This document shows, one piece after another, positions 7,730 through 14,168 of a DNA stretch of 18,875 nt. Numbering within the stretch: the stretch's first letter is position 1; every line of letters begins with the position of its first letter. Source of the DNA: Fusobacteriaceae bacterium (lineage in GTDB: Bacteria > Fusobacteriota > Fusobacteriia > Fusobacteriales > Fusobacteriaceae); the NCBI GenBank assembly GCA_030625925.1, contig DAOUPY010000003.1:1-18875 (forward strand), in the 5' to 3' direction. Under the pieces are notes generated by a model. The model had not been told where the DNA came from and ran no database searches. It worked only from the letters and a program-made list of their open reading frames with translations. A program made the translations under genes and the position numbers.

Positions 7730-8404
7730 ATGGAGTCTATATTAAAAAGTAAAAAAATTTTTTTAGAGGCAATGAACACAAGGTATGCGTGTAAGGAATT
7801 TGATGTTGAGAAGAAGATTAGTGATGATGACTTTAGTTTCATAATGGAAGCGGGGAGATTATCACCTAGTTCATTTGGATTTGAACCTTGGCAATTTTTA
7901 GTCTTCACAGATCCTAAGAAAAAGGAAGAAGTAACTGAATTTGCATGGGGTGGAAGAGAAAGAGCTGCCGGAGCAAGTCACTTTGTTGTTGCATTGACTA
8001 GAAAGGGAGATATGAAACATGACTCAGAATATCTTAATAATTTCATGAGAGATGTTCAAAAACTTCCTGAAGATGTAATAGAGATGAAAACAGGTTTTTT
8101 TAAAGGTTTCCAGGAAAAAGATTTTAACCTTTTGGAGGATGAAAAAACACTGACAGACTGGTCAAGTAAACAAAGTTATATCGCATTGGGTAATATGTTA
8201 ACCGCTGGAGCTATCATTGGAGCAGATTCTTGTCCAATTGAAGGTTTCTACAAGGAAAAGACAGAGAAGATCCTGGCAGAAAAATTTGGTGTAAATACAG
8301 ATGAATATAACCTTTCATATATGATTGCCTTTGGGTATGCTAAAGATGGAAACAAGCATCCTAAAACAAGAAGAAAGATGGAAAATATCGTTAAATTTAT
8401 GTAA
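7730..8404 (+). CDS. Nitroreductase family FMN oxidoreductase
   Basis: FMN-dependent NAD(P)H oxidoreductase that typically reduces nitroaromatics, quinones or flavin. The start ATG 7730 has GGGGTGA at 7719-7725. Family landmarks are NTRYACKEFD near residues 16-25 (Arg18 contacts the FMN phosphate in this family), LSPSSFGFEPWQFLVF at 44-59, the SYIALGNMLTAGAIIGADSCPIEGF helix-loop, and the C-terminal FGYAKDGNKHPKTRRK FMN-binding segment. Length (224 aa) is complete for NfsB-like enzymes. It has its own operator-controlled promoter 140 bases upstream. The first 16 or so residues (MESILKSKKIFLEAMN) and part of the leader recur at the start of the OpuAC-like gene at 13260. The product is cytoplasmic and probably dimeric. 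The physiological substrate is inferred only from the neighbourhood (OYE, quinol monooxygenase). Confidence 0.92.
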   Translation: MESILKSKKIFLEAMNTRYACKEFDVEKKISDDDFSFIMEAGRLSPSSFGFEPWQFLVFTDPKKKEEVTEFAWGGRERAAGASHFVVALTRKGDMKHDSEYLNNFMRDVQKLPEDVIEMKTGFFKGFQEKDFNLLEDEKTLTDWSSKQSYIALGNMLTAGAIIGADSCPIEGFYKEKTEKILAEKFGVNTDEYNLSYMIAFGYAKDGNKHPKTRRKMENIVKFM

Positions 8405-8418
8405 AAAAGGAGATAAAT

Positions 8419-8505
8419 ATGGGTTTTAATTTATTAAAAGAAGGCGAGAAACCTAATAAAAGATTTGTTATTAATGGATGGAAAATATCAATAATTATAA
8501 AATAA
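8419..8505 (+). CDS. Hypothetical 28-aa reading frame, possibly a truncated gene start
   Basis: ATG 8419 with AAGGAGAT at 8408-8415, an excellent ribosome site 14 bases after the nitroreductase stop. It encodes MGFNLLKEGEKPNKRF... and stops at TAA 8503-8505. The beginning reads like the N-terminus of a larger cytoplasmic protein, and the adjacent queD-like remnant shows that deletions happened here. It is therefore more likely a truncated gene than a functional peptide. I do not recognise the family. Confidence 0.4.
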   Translation: MGFNLLKEGEKPNKRFVINGWKISIIIK

Positions 8506-8522
8506 AAAAAGGGGAACAAATT

Positions 8523-8579
8523 ATGAGGTCAAAGAGTCAATTAGATTTTCAATATGCACACTTAAGGAACATTAACTGA
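8523..8579 (+). pseudogene. Remnant of the PTPS/QueD-like gene (first 13 codons)
   Basis: The first 39 bases match the beginning of the intact gene at 14169 almost perfectly (one silent A/G change), giving MRSKSQLDFQYAH. The reading then jumps to five unrelated codons and TGA. The ribosome-site region (GGGGAACAAATT here, GGGGGAATAAATT there) and the downstream terminator are also duplicated. This is a second gene copy that lost its body by internal deletion. The peptide retains only the first zinc histidine and cannot work. Confidence 0.85.
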
Positions 8580-8581
8580 GC

Positions 8582-8650
8582 CCCAACCATTTTTTTATAA
8601 AGAGCCTCCTATATCGATAGAAATATTGGTATACGGGGGCTTATTTTTAT
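8582..8650 (+). terminator. Terminator, copy 1 of a duplicated structured element
   Basis: AGCCTCC pairs with GGGGGCT, followed by TATTTTT. The upstream CAACCATTTTTTTATAAA and the loop CGATAGAAATATTGGT are conserved in the copy at 14662-14725. Stem bases changed while pairing was kept (C-G to T-A, T-G to T-A), so the stem is under selection. Confidence 0.8.
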
Positions 8651-8696
8651 GTTCATAATCTCTTTATTTTAAATAGTAGTAGCTAAATAAATATGC

Positions 8697-8702
8697 TATA
8701 AT
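8697..8702 (+). promoter_or_regulatory. Extended -10 promoter of Crp/Fnr-like regulator 1
   Basis: TATGC followed by TATAAT at 8697-8702 (extended -10), 20 bases before the regulator start. No ACGACA-type operator is seen here, so regulator 1 is probably expressed constitutively at a basal level. Confidence 0.55.
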
Positions 8703-8722
8703 TTGAAACAAAGGAGGAGGCT

Positions 8723-9391
8723 ATGAATACTAAAGCAGATATACTACGTAAAATTGATTTTGAGGAACTCATCGGAACTGAATTTGAAGATCTTATGTCT
8801 ATTGAAAAGCTAACTAAAGGAACTTCTATCTATTATGAACGGTTTAAAAAATTTAATACATATTTTTTAATAAAAGGTAAAACTCAGCATATAATATATA
8901 CTCCTGAAGGAGGAGAATTTTATAGAGACTTTTTTGAGGGAGATATTCCTGGGTTAAGTTTTTCTCTTTCTAATAGAAAATCACCGGAACGTTTTAGGCC
9001 TTTTGATGTAGATGTAATTGTTAAAGAAGATTCAATGATTGCTTATATTCCTCTTGAAAAAACGTTAGACTTGGAGTTTAAAGGAAAAGCAGCAGTTCTT
9101 GAAAAAATTATAACCATAGGGGTAGAGGATCATTTTAAGGAATTTAATCATCTTCTGCTTAAAAGCATCTATTCAGACGAGGAGTTTTTTATAAAATATT
9201 TAGAAGATAAGAAGGTACTAAATATAGGAACTTCCAAGGAAATTTCAGAGCATCTCAATATAAACTTGAGAACACTCCAAAGGTTATTAAAAAAGCTTAC
9301 AGGGGAAGAAATTATAGAAAAGGTAGGAACTAAAGTATCTATAAAAGATCAACTTAAACTGGATAAATATAAGGAAAAATTTGAAAAGTAG
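8723..9391 (+). CDS. Crp/Fnr-superfamily transcriptional regulator 1
   Basis: A 222-aa regulator with a cyclic-nucleotide-binding-like beta barrel (about residues 25-115), a long dimerisation helix (about 118-150) and a C-terminal winged helix-turn-helix. The HTH is ISEHLNINLRTLQRLLKKLT, whose recognition helix starts at NLRTLQR. The start ATG 8723 has AAAGGAGGAGG at 8710-8720. The barrel lacks the GExxxR...RxA phosphate-binding cassette of cAMP receptors, and there is no N-terminal cysteine cluster as in Fnr. The protein contains no cysteine at all, so neither cAMP nor an Fe-S cluster is its likely signal. It is closely similar along its whole length to the frameshifted paralogue at 11272. 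Both genes sit just upstream of promoters carrying the 14-bp palindrome, so this protein is the best candidate to bind it. Ligand unknown. Confidence 0.88.
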   Translation: MNTKADILRKIDFEELIGTEFEDLMSIEKLTKGTSIYYERFKKFNTYFLIKGKTQHIIYTPEGGEFYRDFFEGDIPGLSFSLSNRKSPERFRPFDVDVIVKEDSMIAYIPLEKTLDLEFKGKAAVLEKIITIGVEDHFKEFNHLLLKSIYSDEEFFIKYLEDKKVLNIGTSKEISEHLNINLRTLQRLLKKLTGEEIIEKVGTKVSIKDQLKLDKYKEKFEK

Positions 9392-9410
9392 GGAGAACCC
9401 TGCTTTTTTT
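9384..9410 (+). terminator. Terminator overlapping the end of regulator 1
   Basis: AAAAGTAGGG (9384-9393), loop AGAA, CCCTGCTTTT (9398-9407) with one G-T pair and a T-run. The stop codon TAG lies inside the stem. It separates regulator 1 from the operator C promoter. Confidence 0.85.
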
Positions 9411-9725
9411 TATTGTCTAGGAAAATATAAAAATATTAGATAAATTACCGGTAGATAAACTTTGATTATGCCTAATTGGATGCAACGTCACGTTGATTTT
9501 TTTATAAAAAAAATCAGAGTGACGACAATTGGCGTGTAATTTAAAATCAACTTAATTTATAATATATACATAAAAGTAAAGGTAACAAAGTTATGGAGTG
9601 AGAAGTCCAAAATATCACATAAAAGCAATAAAGTTTATAAGAAAAAAATAAATTATTACCGTTTACTTCTTACTATATTGAAATTTGTATTGTATTAAAG
9701 TTATTTATAAAAGGAGAGAAGAATT
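9411..9725 (+). promoter_or_regulatory. Intergenic regulatory region before the MFS exporter
   Basis: This 315-base gap holds no gene. It contains the odd palindrome CAACGT-C-ACGTTG (9483-9495), an AT-only inverted repeat (about 9495-9515), operator C with its -10 (9522-9563), and a leader whose part 9610-9652 resembles 12064-12108 before the OYE gene (shared AAATATCACATA and GTTTATAA blocks). Confidence 0.7.
9522..9563 (+). promoter_or_regulatory. Operator C and -10 of the MFS-monooxygenase promoter
   Basis: ACGACAATTGGCGT at 9522-9535 (centre 9528.5), 22 bp, TATAAT at 9558-9563, then ACATAAAAG at 9568-9576. The -35 position (TGTAAT) is not consensus. Identical geometry to operators A, B and D. 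Confidence 0.83.
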
Positions 9726-10907
9726 ATGAAAGAGAACAAACTACCATTTCAAGTATGGATATTAACACTTGCAGCATTTGCAATAGGAACAGCAGAATTT
9801 ATAATCGCAGGAGTATTAAAAGACGTAGCTGCAGCATTTTCAATAACAGAAGGGGCTGCTGGAAACTTTATAGGTTATTATGCATTAGCCATAGTTATTG
9901 GGGGACCGATACTGACACTTTGGTTATCTAGGTACGACAAGAAAATGGTTTTAATTGGGTTAATTGGATTATTTATAGCAGGAAACCTGATCTGTGCCTT
10001 TGCCCCAACTTATCATGTGATGCTGTTAGGGAGAGTTATCTCAGGATTAACTCAAGGACCCTTCTATGGGATAGGAGCAGTTATTGCCACAGAATTAGTT
10101 ACAAAAGAACAAAGTGGTAGAGCTATAGGACAGATGTTTGCGGGATTGACACTAGCAAATGTTTTAGGTGTTCCTGGAGGGACTTTCATAGCGCAAAACT
10201 TTAGTTGGGATACAACATTTATAGTAGTAGCCTTCCTTGGATTAGTAACAATGATTAGTATAATAATTTTTATAAAAGATCTAAAAGAAAACCAAACAGA
10301 AAACAGTATTATCTCTCAGTTAAGTGTATTTAAAAATCCTAAATTAATAGGAAGTCTTTTAAGTACTGTACTCGTATGGACAGGGTTCATGAGTGTTTAC
10401 GGTTATTTAGCTCCATTATCAGTGGATGTAGCGGGAATATCTGAACATCTATTGACTCCACTCCTTATACTTGTAGGATTTGGTCTTCTAGTTGGAAATA
10501 ACTTTGGTGGTAAAGCAGCAGATAAAAATCTGGATAGATCACTTATAGTTGGTGCTGTATTCATGATAATCAGTATGATTGTTTTAGGATTTGTAGATAC
10601 AAACTATTATTTATTCTGGATATTTGCATTTGTATTTGGTATTGGAACTTTCTTTAATGTCCCATCGATGCAAATGAATGTAATGAGATATGGAGCTAAA
10701 GCACCTGAATTAGCAGGTACTGCGAATATATCAGCGTTTAATATAGCTAATTTTTTAGGAGCCTCAATAGGTGGATATATATTAGATAGTCAGTCTATAG
10801 GAGCATCTTCAATACCTTTCTATGGGGCAATAATACCAATCATTGGCTTAGTATTTACATTTGGAGTTATAAAATCTAATAACAAAAAATCAATTAAATT
10901 TAGTTAA
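9726..10907 (+). CDS. MFS transporter, DHA1/AraJ-type exporter
   Basis: Proton-driven membrane exporter of the 12-helix drug:H+ antiporter type (COG2814-like). The start ATG 9726 has AAAGGAGAG at 9711-9719. The N-half shows the motif-A region GGPILTLWLSRYDKKMVL between helices 2 and 3, an arginine-containing GRVISGLTQGPFYGIGA segment in helix 4, and the antiporter motif-C-like GVPGGTFIAQNFSW in helix 5. A charged central loop follows (IKDLKENQTEN), then a second six-helix half. Length of 393 aa is complete. It is transcribed from the operator C promoter and followed after 27 bases by a small ABM-domain enzyme, so the two form an operon. By context it probably exports a toxic small molecule or its reduction product; the substrate is not readable from sequence. 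Confidence 0.9.
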   Translation: MKENKLPFQVWILTLAAFAIGTAEFIIAGVLKDVAAAFSITEGAAGNFIGYYALAIVIGGPILTLWLSRYDKKMVLIGLIGLFIAGNLICAFAPTYHVMLLGRVISGLTQGPFYGIGAVIATELVTKEQSGRAIGQMFAGLTLANVLGVPGGTFIAQNFSWDTTFIVVAFLGLVTMISIIIFIKDLKENQTENSIISQLSVFKNPKLIGSLLSTVLVWTGFMSVYGYLAPLSVDVAGISEHLLTPLLILVGFGLLVGNNFGGKAADKNLDRSLIVGAVFMIISMIVLGFVDTNYYLFWIFAFVFGIGTFFNVPSMQMNVMRYGAKAPELAGTANISAFNIANFLGASIGGYILDSQSIGASSIPFYGAIIPIIGLVFTFGVIKSNNKKSIKFS

Positions 10908-10934
10908 AAAAATAAATATAAAAGGAGATGTCCA

Positions 10935-11219
10935 ATGATAAAAATCACAGCAAAGGCAGTTGTTAAAAAGGAAAAAAGAGCAGAATTTTTGGATGCAGCT
11001 TTAGTTTTAGTCCAAGAAAGCAGAAAGGAAAAGGAAAACTATTCCTATGGATTGTTTCAAGATACTGAGAACCCTGAAGTTTTAACATTTATAGAAGAGT
11101 GGAGGAGTTTGGAGGCTATTAAAATTCACGAAGAAACTGATCACTTTAAAACAAATATTTCAAAATTGATGGAGTTAGCAGAGTCTATTGAAATTAATCT
11201 ATACAATCAGTTCATATAA
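10935..11219 (+). CDS. Antibiotic biosynthesis monooxygenase (ABM) domain protein, putative quinol monooxygenase
   Basis: A 94-aa single ABM domain of the YgiN-like ferredoxin fold, usually a homodimer. Some members oxidise quinols or degrade small aromatic molecules. The start ATG 10935 has AAAGGAGATG at 10921-10930. Typical features are an N-terminal strand (MIKITAKAVVKKEKRAEFLDA), the central SYGLFQDTENPEVLTFIEEW, where the family has an aromatic/Glu-Trp strand, and IHEETDHFK with the conserved histidine. It is cotranscribed with the MFS exporter under operator C. With OYE and nitroreductase nearby, this supports a quinone or aromatic electrophile theme. Catalytic activity is inferred from family only. 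Confidence 0.85.
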   Translation: MIKITAKAVVKKEKRAEFLDAALVLVQESRKEKENYSYGLFQDTENPEVLTFIEEWRSLEAIKIHEETDHFKTNISKLMELAESIEINLYNQFI

Positions 11220-11271
11220 AATCCAAGATAATAACTGTGACTTAATAGTGTAAATAAAAGGGTGAAATATA

Positions 11272-11936
11272 ATGACTAAAGCAGAAATACTTTCTAAAAT
11301 AGGTTTTGAAGAACTTATTGGAACTAAATTTGAAGAAATGGTGATTATAAAAAAACTCAAGAAAGGAACTTCTATTTACTATAAACGATTAAAAAAATTT
11401 AATACATATTTTATAATAGAGGGTGAAATTTCTCATATAATACATACTCCTGAAGGAGGTAAATTCTATAGAGATTTTTTTAAAGGTGATATACCAGGAT
11501 TAAATTTTTCTATTTCCATTAGAAAAGCACCAAAATGTTTTAGGCTTTTTGATATAAATATGGTTGTAAAAGAAGATTCAGTAATTGTATATTTGCCCTT
11601 TGAAAAACTTATAGATTTAGAGTTTGAGAATAAATCTAAGGTTCTTGAAAAACTTATAATCATTGGAATGGAGGATCATTTTAAAGAATTTAATCATCTT
11701 TTACTTAAAACTATTTATTCAGATAAAGAATTTTTTATAAGATATTTAGAAGAAAAAAAATATTAAATATAGGAAGTTCTAAAAGAATTTCTGAACACCT
11801 CAATATAAACTTAAGAACGTTGCAAAGATTATTGAAAGATCTTACAGACTCAGGAATAATAGAAAGAATAGAGTCAAAAATATATATAAAAGATCAATGT
11901 AAATTAGATAGATACAAGGAACAATTTAAAAAGTAG
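11272..11936 (+). pseudogene. Crp/Fnr-superfamily regulator 2, frame broken at an A8 run
   Basis: A paralogue of the regulator at 8723, with matching sequence from start to end (shared FEELIGT, GTSIYY, KKFNTYF, TPEGG, YRDFF, GDIPGL, EDHFKEFNHLLLK). The first frame starts at ATG 11272 and stops at TAA 11764-11766, after the dimerisation helix. The missing DNA-binding part follows directly in the -1 frame from about 11760 to TAG 11934-11936 and contains SEHLNINLRTLQRLL. Joined, it gives 221 aa against 222 for regulator 1. The break is at eight A's (11753-11760), where nine would restore the frame. In the reading frame the site is A AAA AAA T, a slippery heptamer. It may be a true pseudogene, a sequencing error, or a slippage-controlled gene. 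Without its HTH the 164-aa product could only act by dimerising. Confidence 0.85.
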
Positions 11937-11975
11937 AGGAATTGTTCTTAAAATTTTTAGATAAAAATCATTATA

Positions 11976-12017
11976 ACGACATTTGACGTATTATTTAAAA
12001 CTTTATTATTTTATAAT
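11976..12017 (+). promoter_or_regulatory. Operator D and -10 of the OYE promoter
   Basis: ACGACATTTGACGT at 11976-11989 (centre 11982.5), 22 bp, TATAAT at 12012-12017, ACATAAAAG at 12022-12030. The -35 position (TATTAT) is not consensus. The leader 12064-12108 resembles the leader of the MFS gene. Confidence 0.8.
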
Positions 12018-12128
12018 GATTACATAAAAGAGGTAAAAACAAAACGCTAAAAGATCTGTTAGGAAATATCACATAGAAATAGAAACGTTTATAATAAAAA
12101 AAAATAAAAATTAAAAGGAGTTATTATC

Positions 12129-13208
12129 ATGAAAAAATTATTTGAAGAAAACATTTTAGCAGGTAAAAAATTAAAAAATAGAGTTATTATGGCACCAATG
12201 ACTAGAGCTCGTGCAAGTCAACCTGGAGATACACCAAACGACATGATGGCTGAATATTATGGTCAAAGAGCTAGCGCAGGGATGATTATCTCTGAAGCAA
12301 CTCAAATATCTACTCAAGGGAAGGGATATTCTTTCACTCCTGGAATCTATTCACCAGAACAAGTAGAGGGGTGGAAAAAAGTAACAAAATCTATCCATGA
12401 GAATGATGGTATTACCTTTGCTCAATTATGGCATGTAGGAAGAATGTCACATCCATATTTTCATAATGGAGAAAGAACTGTAGGTCCATCGGAAGTAGAT
12501 TTTGAGTCACAGATTTGGATGTGGAAAGATGGAGAAAATGCAGGTAAGATGGCAGACTGCCCTAAGCCAGGAGCTCTTGAAACAGAAGAGATAAAAGGAA
12601 TAGTTAGAGATTATGCTAAAGCTGCTAGAAATGCTGTAGAAGCAGGGTTTGACGGAATAGAAATTCATGGAGGAAATGGTTACCTTATCGATCAATTCTT
12701 AAGAACACCTTCTAATGTTAGAACTGATGAATACGGTGGAACTTTAGAGAATAGAACTAGGTTTGCAAAAGAAATTTTAAAGGCTACAGCAGATGAGATT
12801 GGAGCAGAAAAAGTAGGGATTAAGTTGGCACCATTTATTACATACCGTGGGATGGACTGCCCATATACATTGGATGCTATATTAGATGTTGCCAAGTACT
12901 GCCAAGAACTAAATATAGAGTATATTCACTTAAGTGAAGCTGATTGGGATGAAGCACCAGTAGTACCAGAAAACTTCAGAGTAGAACTTAGAAAAGTATT
13001 TAAAAACAAAATTATTGTAGCAGGGAACTATACAAAGGAAAGGGGAGAAGAGTTATTAGAAAAAGACTATGCAGACCTTATAGCCTTTGGAAGACCATTT
13101 ATATCTAACCCTGATTTACCAGATAAGTTAGAAAAAAATCTAGAGTTAGCTCCATTAGATTCTACAACTTTATTTGGCGGAGATGAAAAAGGATATTTAG
13201 ATTACTAA
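12129..13208 (+). CDS. Old Yellow Enzyme family NADH:flavin oxidoreductase (NemA-like)
   Basis: A TIM-barrel FMN enzyme that uses NAD(P)H to reduce activated alkenes, quinones and nitro compounds. The start ATG 12129 has AAAAGGAG at 12113-12120. Landmarks in order are the N-terminal FMN-binding VIMAPMTRARA, FAQLWHVGR, the substrate-binding EIHGGNGYLIDQFL with His180, Asn183 and the proton donor Tyr185, the signature RTDEYGGTLENRTRF, and the phosphate-binding AFGRPFISNPDLP near the C-terminus. Its 359 aa is full length for class I OYEs such as NemA. There is no iron-sulfur cluster or second domain as in the 2,4-dienoyl-CoA reductase branch. It is the first gene after operator D, and no terminator separates it from the OpuAC-like and QueD-like genes, which may be cotranscribed. 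Confidence 0.94.
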   Translation: MKKLFEENILAGKKLKNRVIMAPMTRARASQPGDTPNDMMAEYYGQRASAGMIISEATQISTQGKGYSFTPGIYSPEQVEGWKKVTKSIHENDGITFAQLWHVGRMSHPYFHNGERTVGPSEVDFESQIWMWKDGENAGKMADCPKPGALETEEIKGIVRDYAKAARNAVEAGFDGIEIHGGNGYLIDQFLRTPSNVRTDEYGGTLENRTRFAKEILKATADEIGAEKVGIKLAPFITYRGMDCPYTLDAILDVAKYCQELNIEYIHLSEADWDEAPVVPENFRVELRKVFKNKIIVAGNYTKERGEELLEKDYADLIAFGRPFISNPDLPDKLEKNLELAPLDSTTLFGGDEKGYLDY

Positions 13209-13259
13209 GATCAGTTGCTAAAAAACTTATCTAAAATAAATTAATTGTGAGGTAAAACA

Positions 13260-14093
13260 ATGGAATCTATATTAAAAAATAGAAAGAAGTTTTTAGAAGA
13301 CATAAAAAAAACTAATGATGGAGATAAAATTGTATTAGGAATAACAGACTTATCTTTTCATAGAGTTACAGGAGCTTTAGTAGCTTATATTCTCAATAAG
13401 ATGGGCTATGAAGTAGAGAGAAGATATGCTCCCCATGAAGAGAATTTTAAAAGATTAAAGCACGGCGAGATAGATATGTTATCATCTGCCTGGATCCCTT
13501 CCAGTCATGGAGGATACAAAGCAGATGTAGAGAGTGTTACCCCGGTTGTTGAACTAGGGTACCATTATTCTCCCTATGCTCTTTGGGGCGTTCCAGACTA
13601 TATTCCCGAGGATATGGTGAAAACTATCGATGATCTAAAAAAACCTGAAGTTTTGGAAAAGATGAGAAAAAGTATCCAGGGTATAAATATTGGTGCCGGG
13701 ATTACGAGATTTTCTATTAAGATGATGGAAGAGTATGGTCTGACTGATGCCGGTTATGAATTTAAAATTGGAAACCAGGACCTGTGCATAGAAGCTTTTG
13801 AAAAAGGTGTTGCGGAGAATGAATGGCTGGTAGTTCCATTATGGCAGCCTCAATTCTTACAGCATAAGTTTAAAATTAGAGATCTGGAAGAGCCAAAGGG
13901 TCTCCTTGGAATAACAGATAAAGCCTTATTATTAATCTCTGAAAAGAAGGTTAAAACTACTTTTAAAAAAGAGGAATTGGAGGTTTTAGATAATATAATT
14001 TTATCCAATGAAATTGTTTCAGAGCTTGATTATATGTATTGCAGAGAAGGAATGAATGAATATGAAGCTGTAAAAAAATGGTTTGAAAACTAG
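13260..14093 (+). CDS. OpuAC-like glycine betaine/quaternary amine binding domain protein without signal peptide
   Basis: A 277-aa protein whose body (from about residue 22) matches the OpuAC substrate-binding fold used by glycine betaine/choline ABC importers: KIVLGITDLSFHRVTGAL, LKHGEIDMLSSAWIPSSHGGY and VVPLWQPQFLQHKF, with tryptophans in the places used for cation-pi binding. Normal family members are secreted or lipid-anchored. Here the N-terminus is MESILKNRKKFLEDIKKTN, hydrophilic and with no signal peptide, so the protein should stay in the cytoplasm. That N-terminus and the preceding bases resemble the start of the nitroreductase gene at 7730 (MESILKSKKIFLEAMN). The start ATG 13260 has GTGAGGT at 13247-13253. 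No permease or ATPase gene is nearby, so it is not part of a visible transporter. It may be a cytosolic sensor or sequestering protein. Function unknown. Confidence 0.75.
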   Translation: MESILKNRKKFLEDIKKTNDGDKIVLGITDLSFHRVTGALVAYILNKMGYEVERRYAPHEENFKRLKHGEIDMLSSAWIPSSHGGYKADVESVTPVVELGYHYSPYALWGVPDYIPEDMVKTIDDLKKPEVLEKMRKSIQGINIGAGITRFSIKMMEEYGLTDAGYEFKIGNQDLCIEAFEKGVAENEWLVVPLWQPQFLQHKFKIRDLEEPKGLLGITDKALLLISEKKVKTTFKKEELEVLDNIILSNEIVSELDYMYCREGMNEYEAVKKWFEN

Positions 14094-14168
14094 ACTAAAG
14101 ATTTTTATCTAAGATAAAAGTGGCTAAGGTAGACTAAAATTATAAATATTTGAAAGGGGGAATAAATT

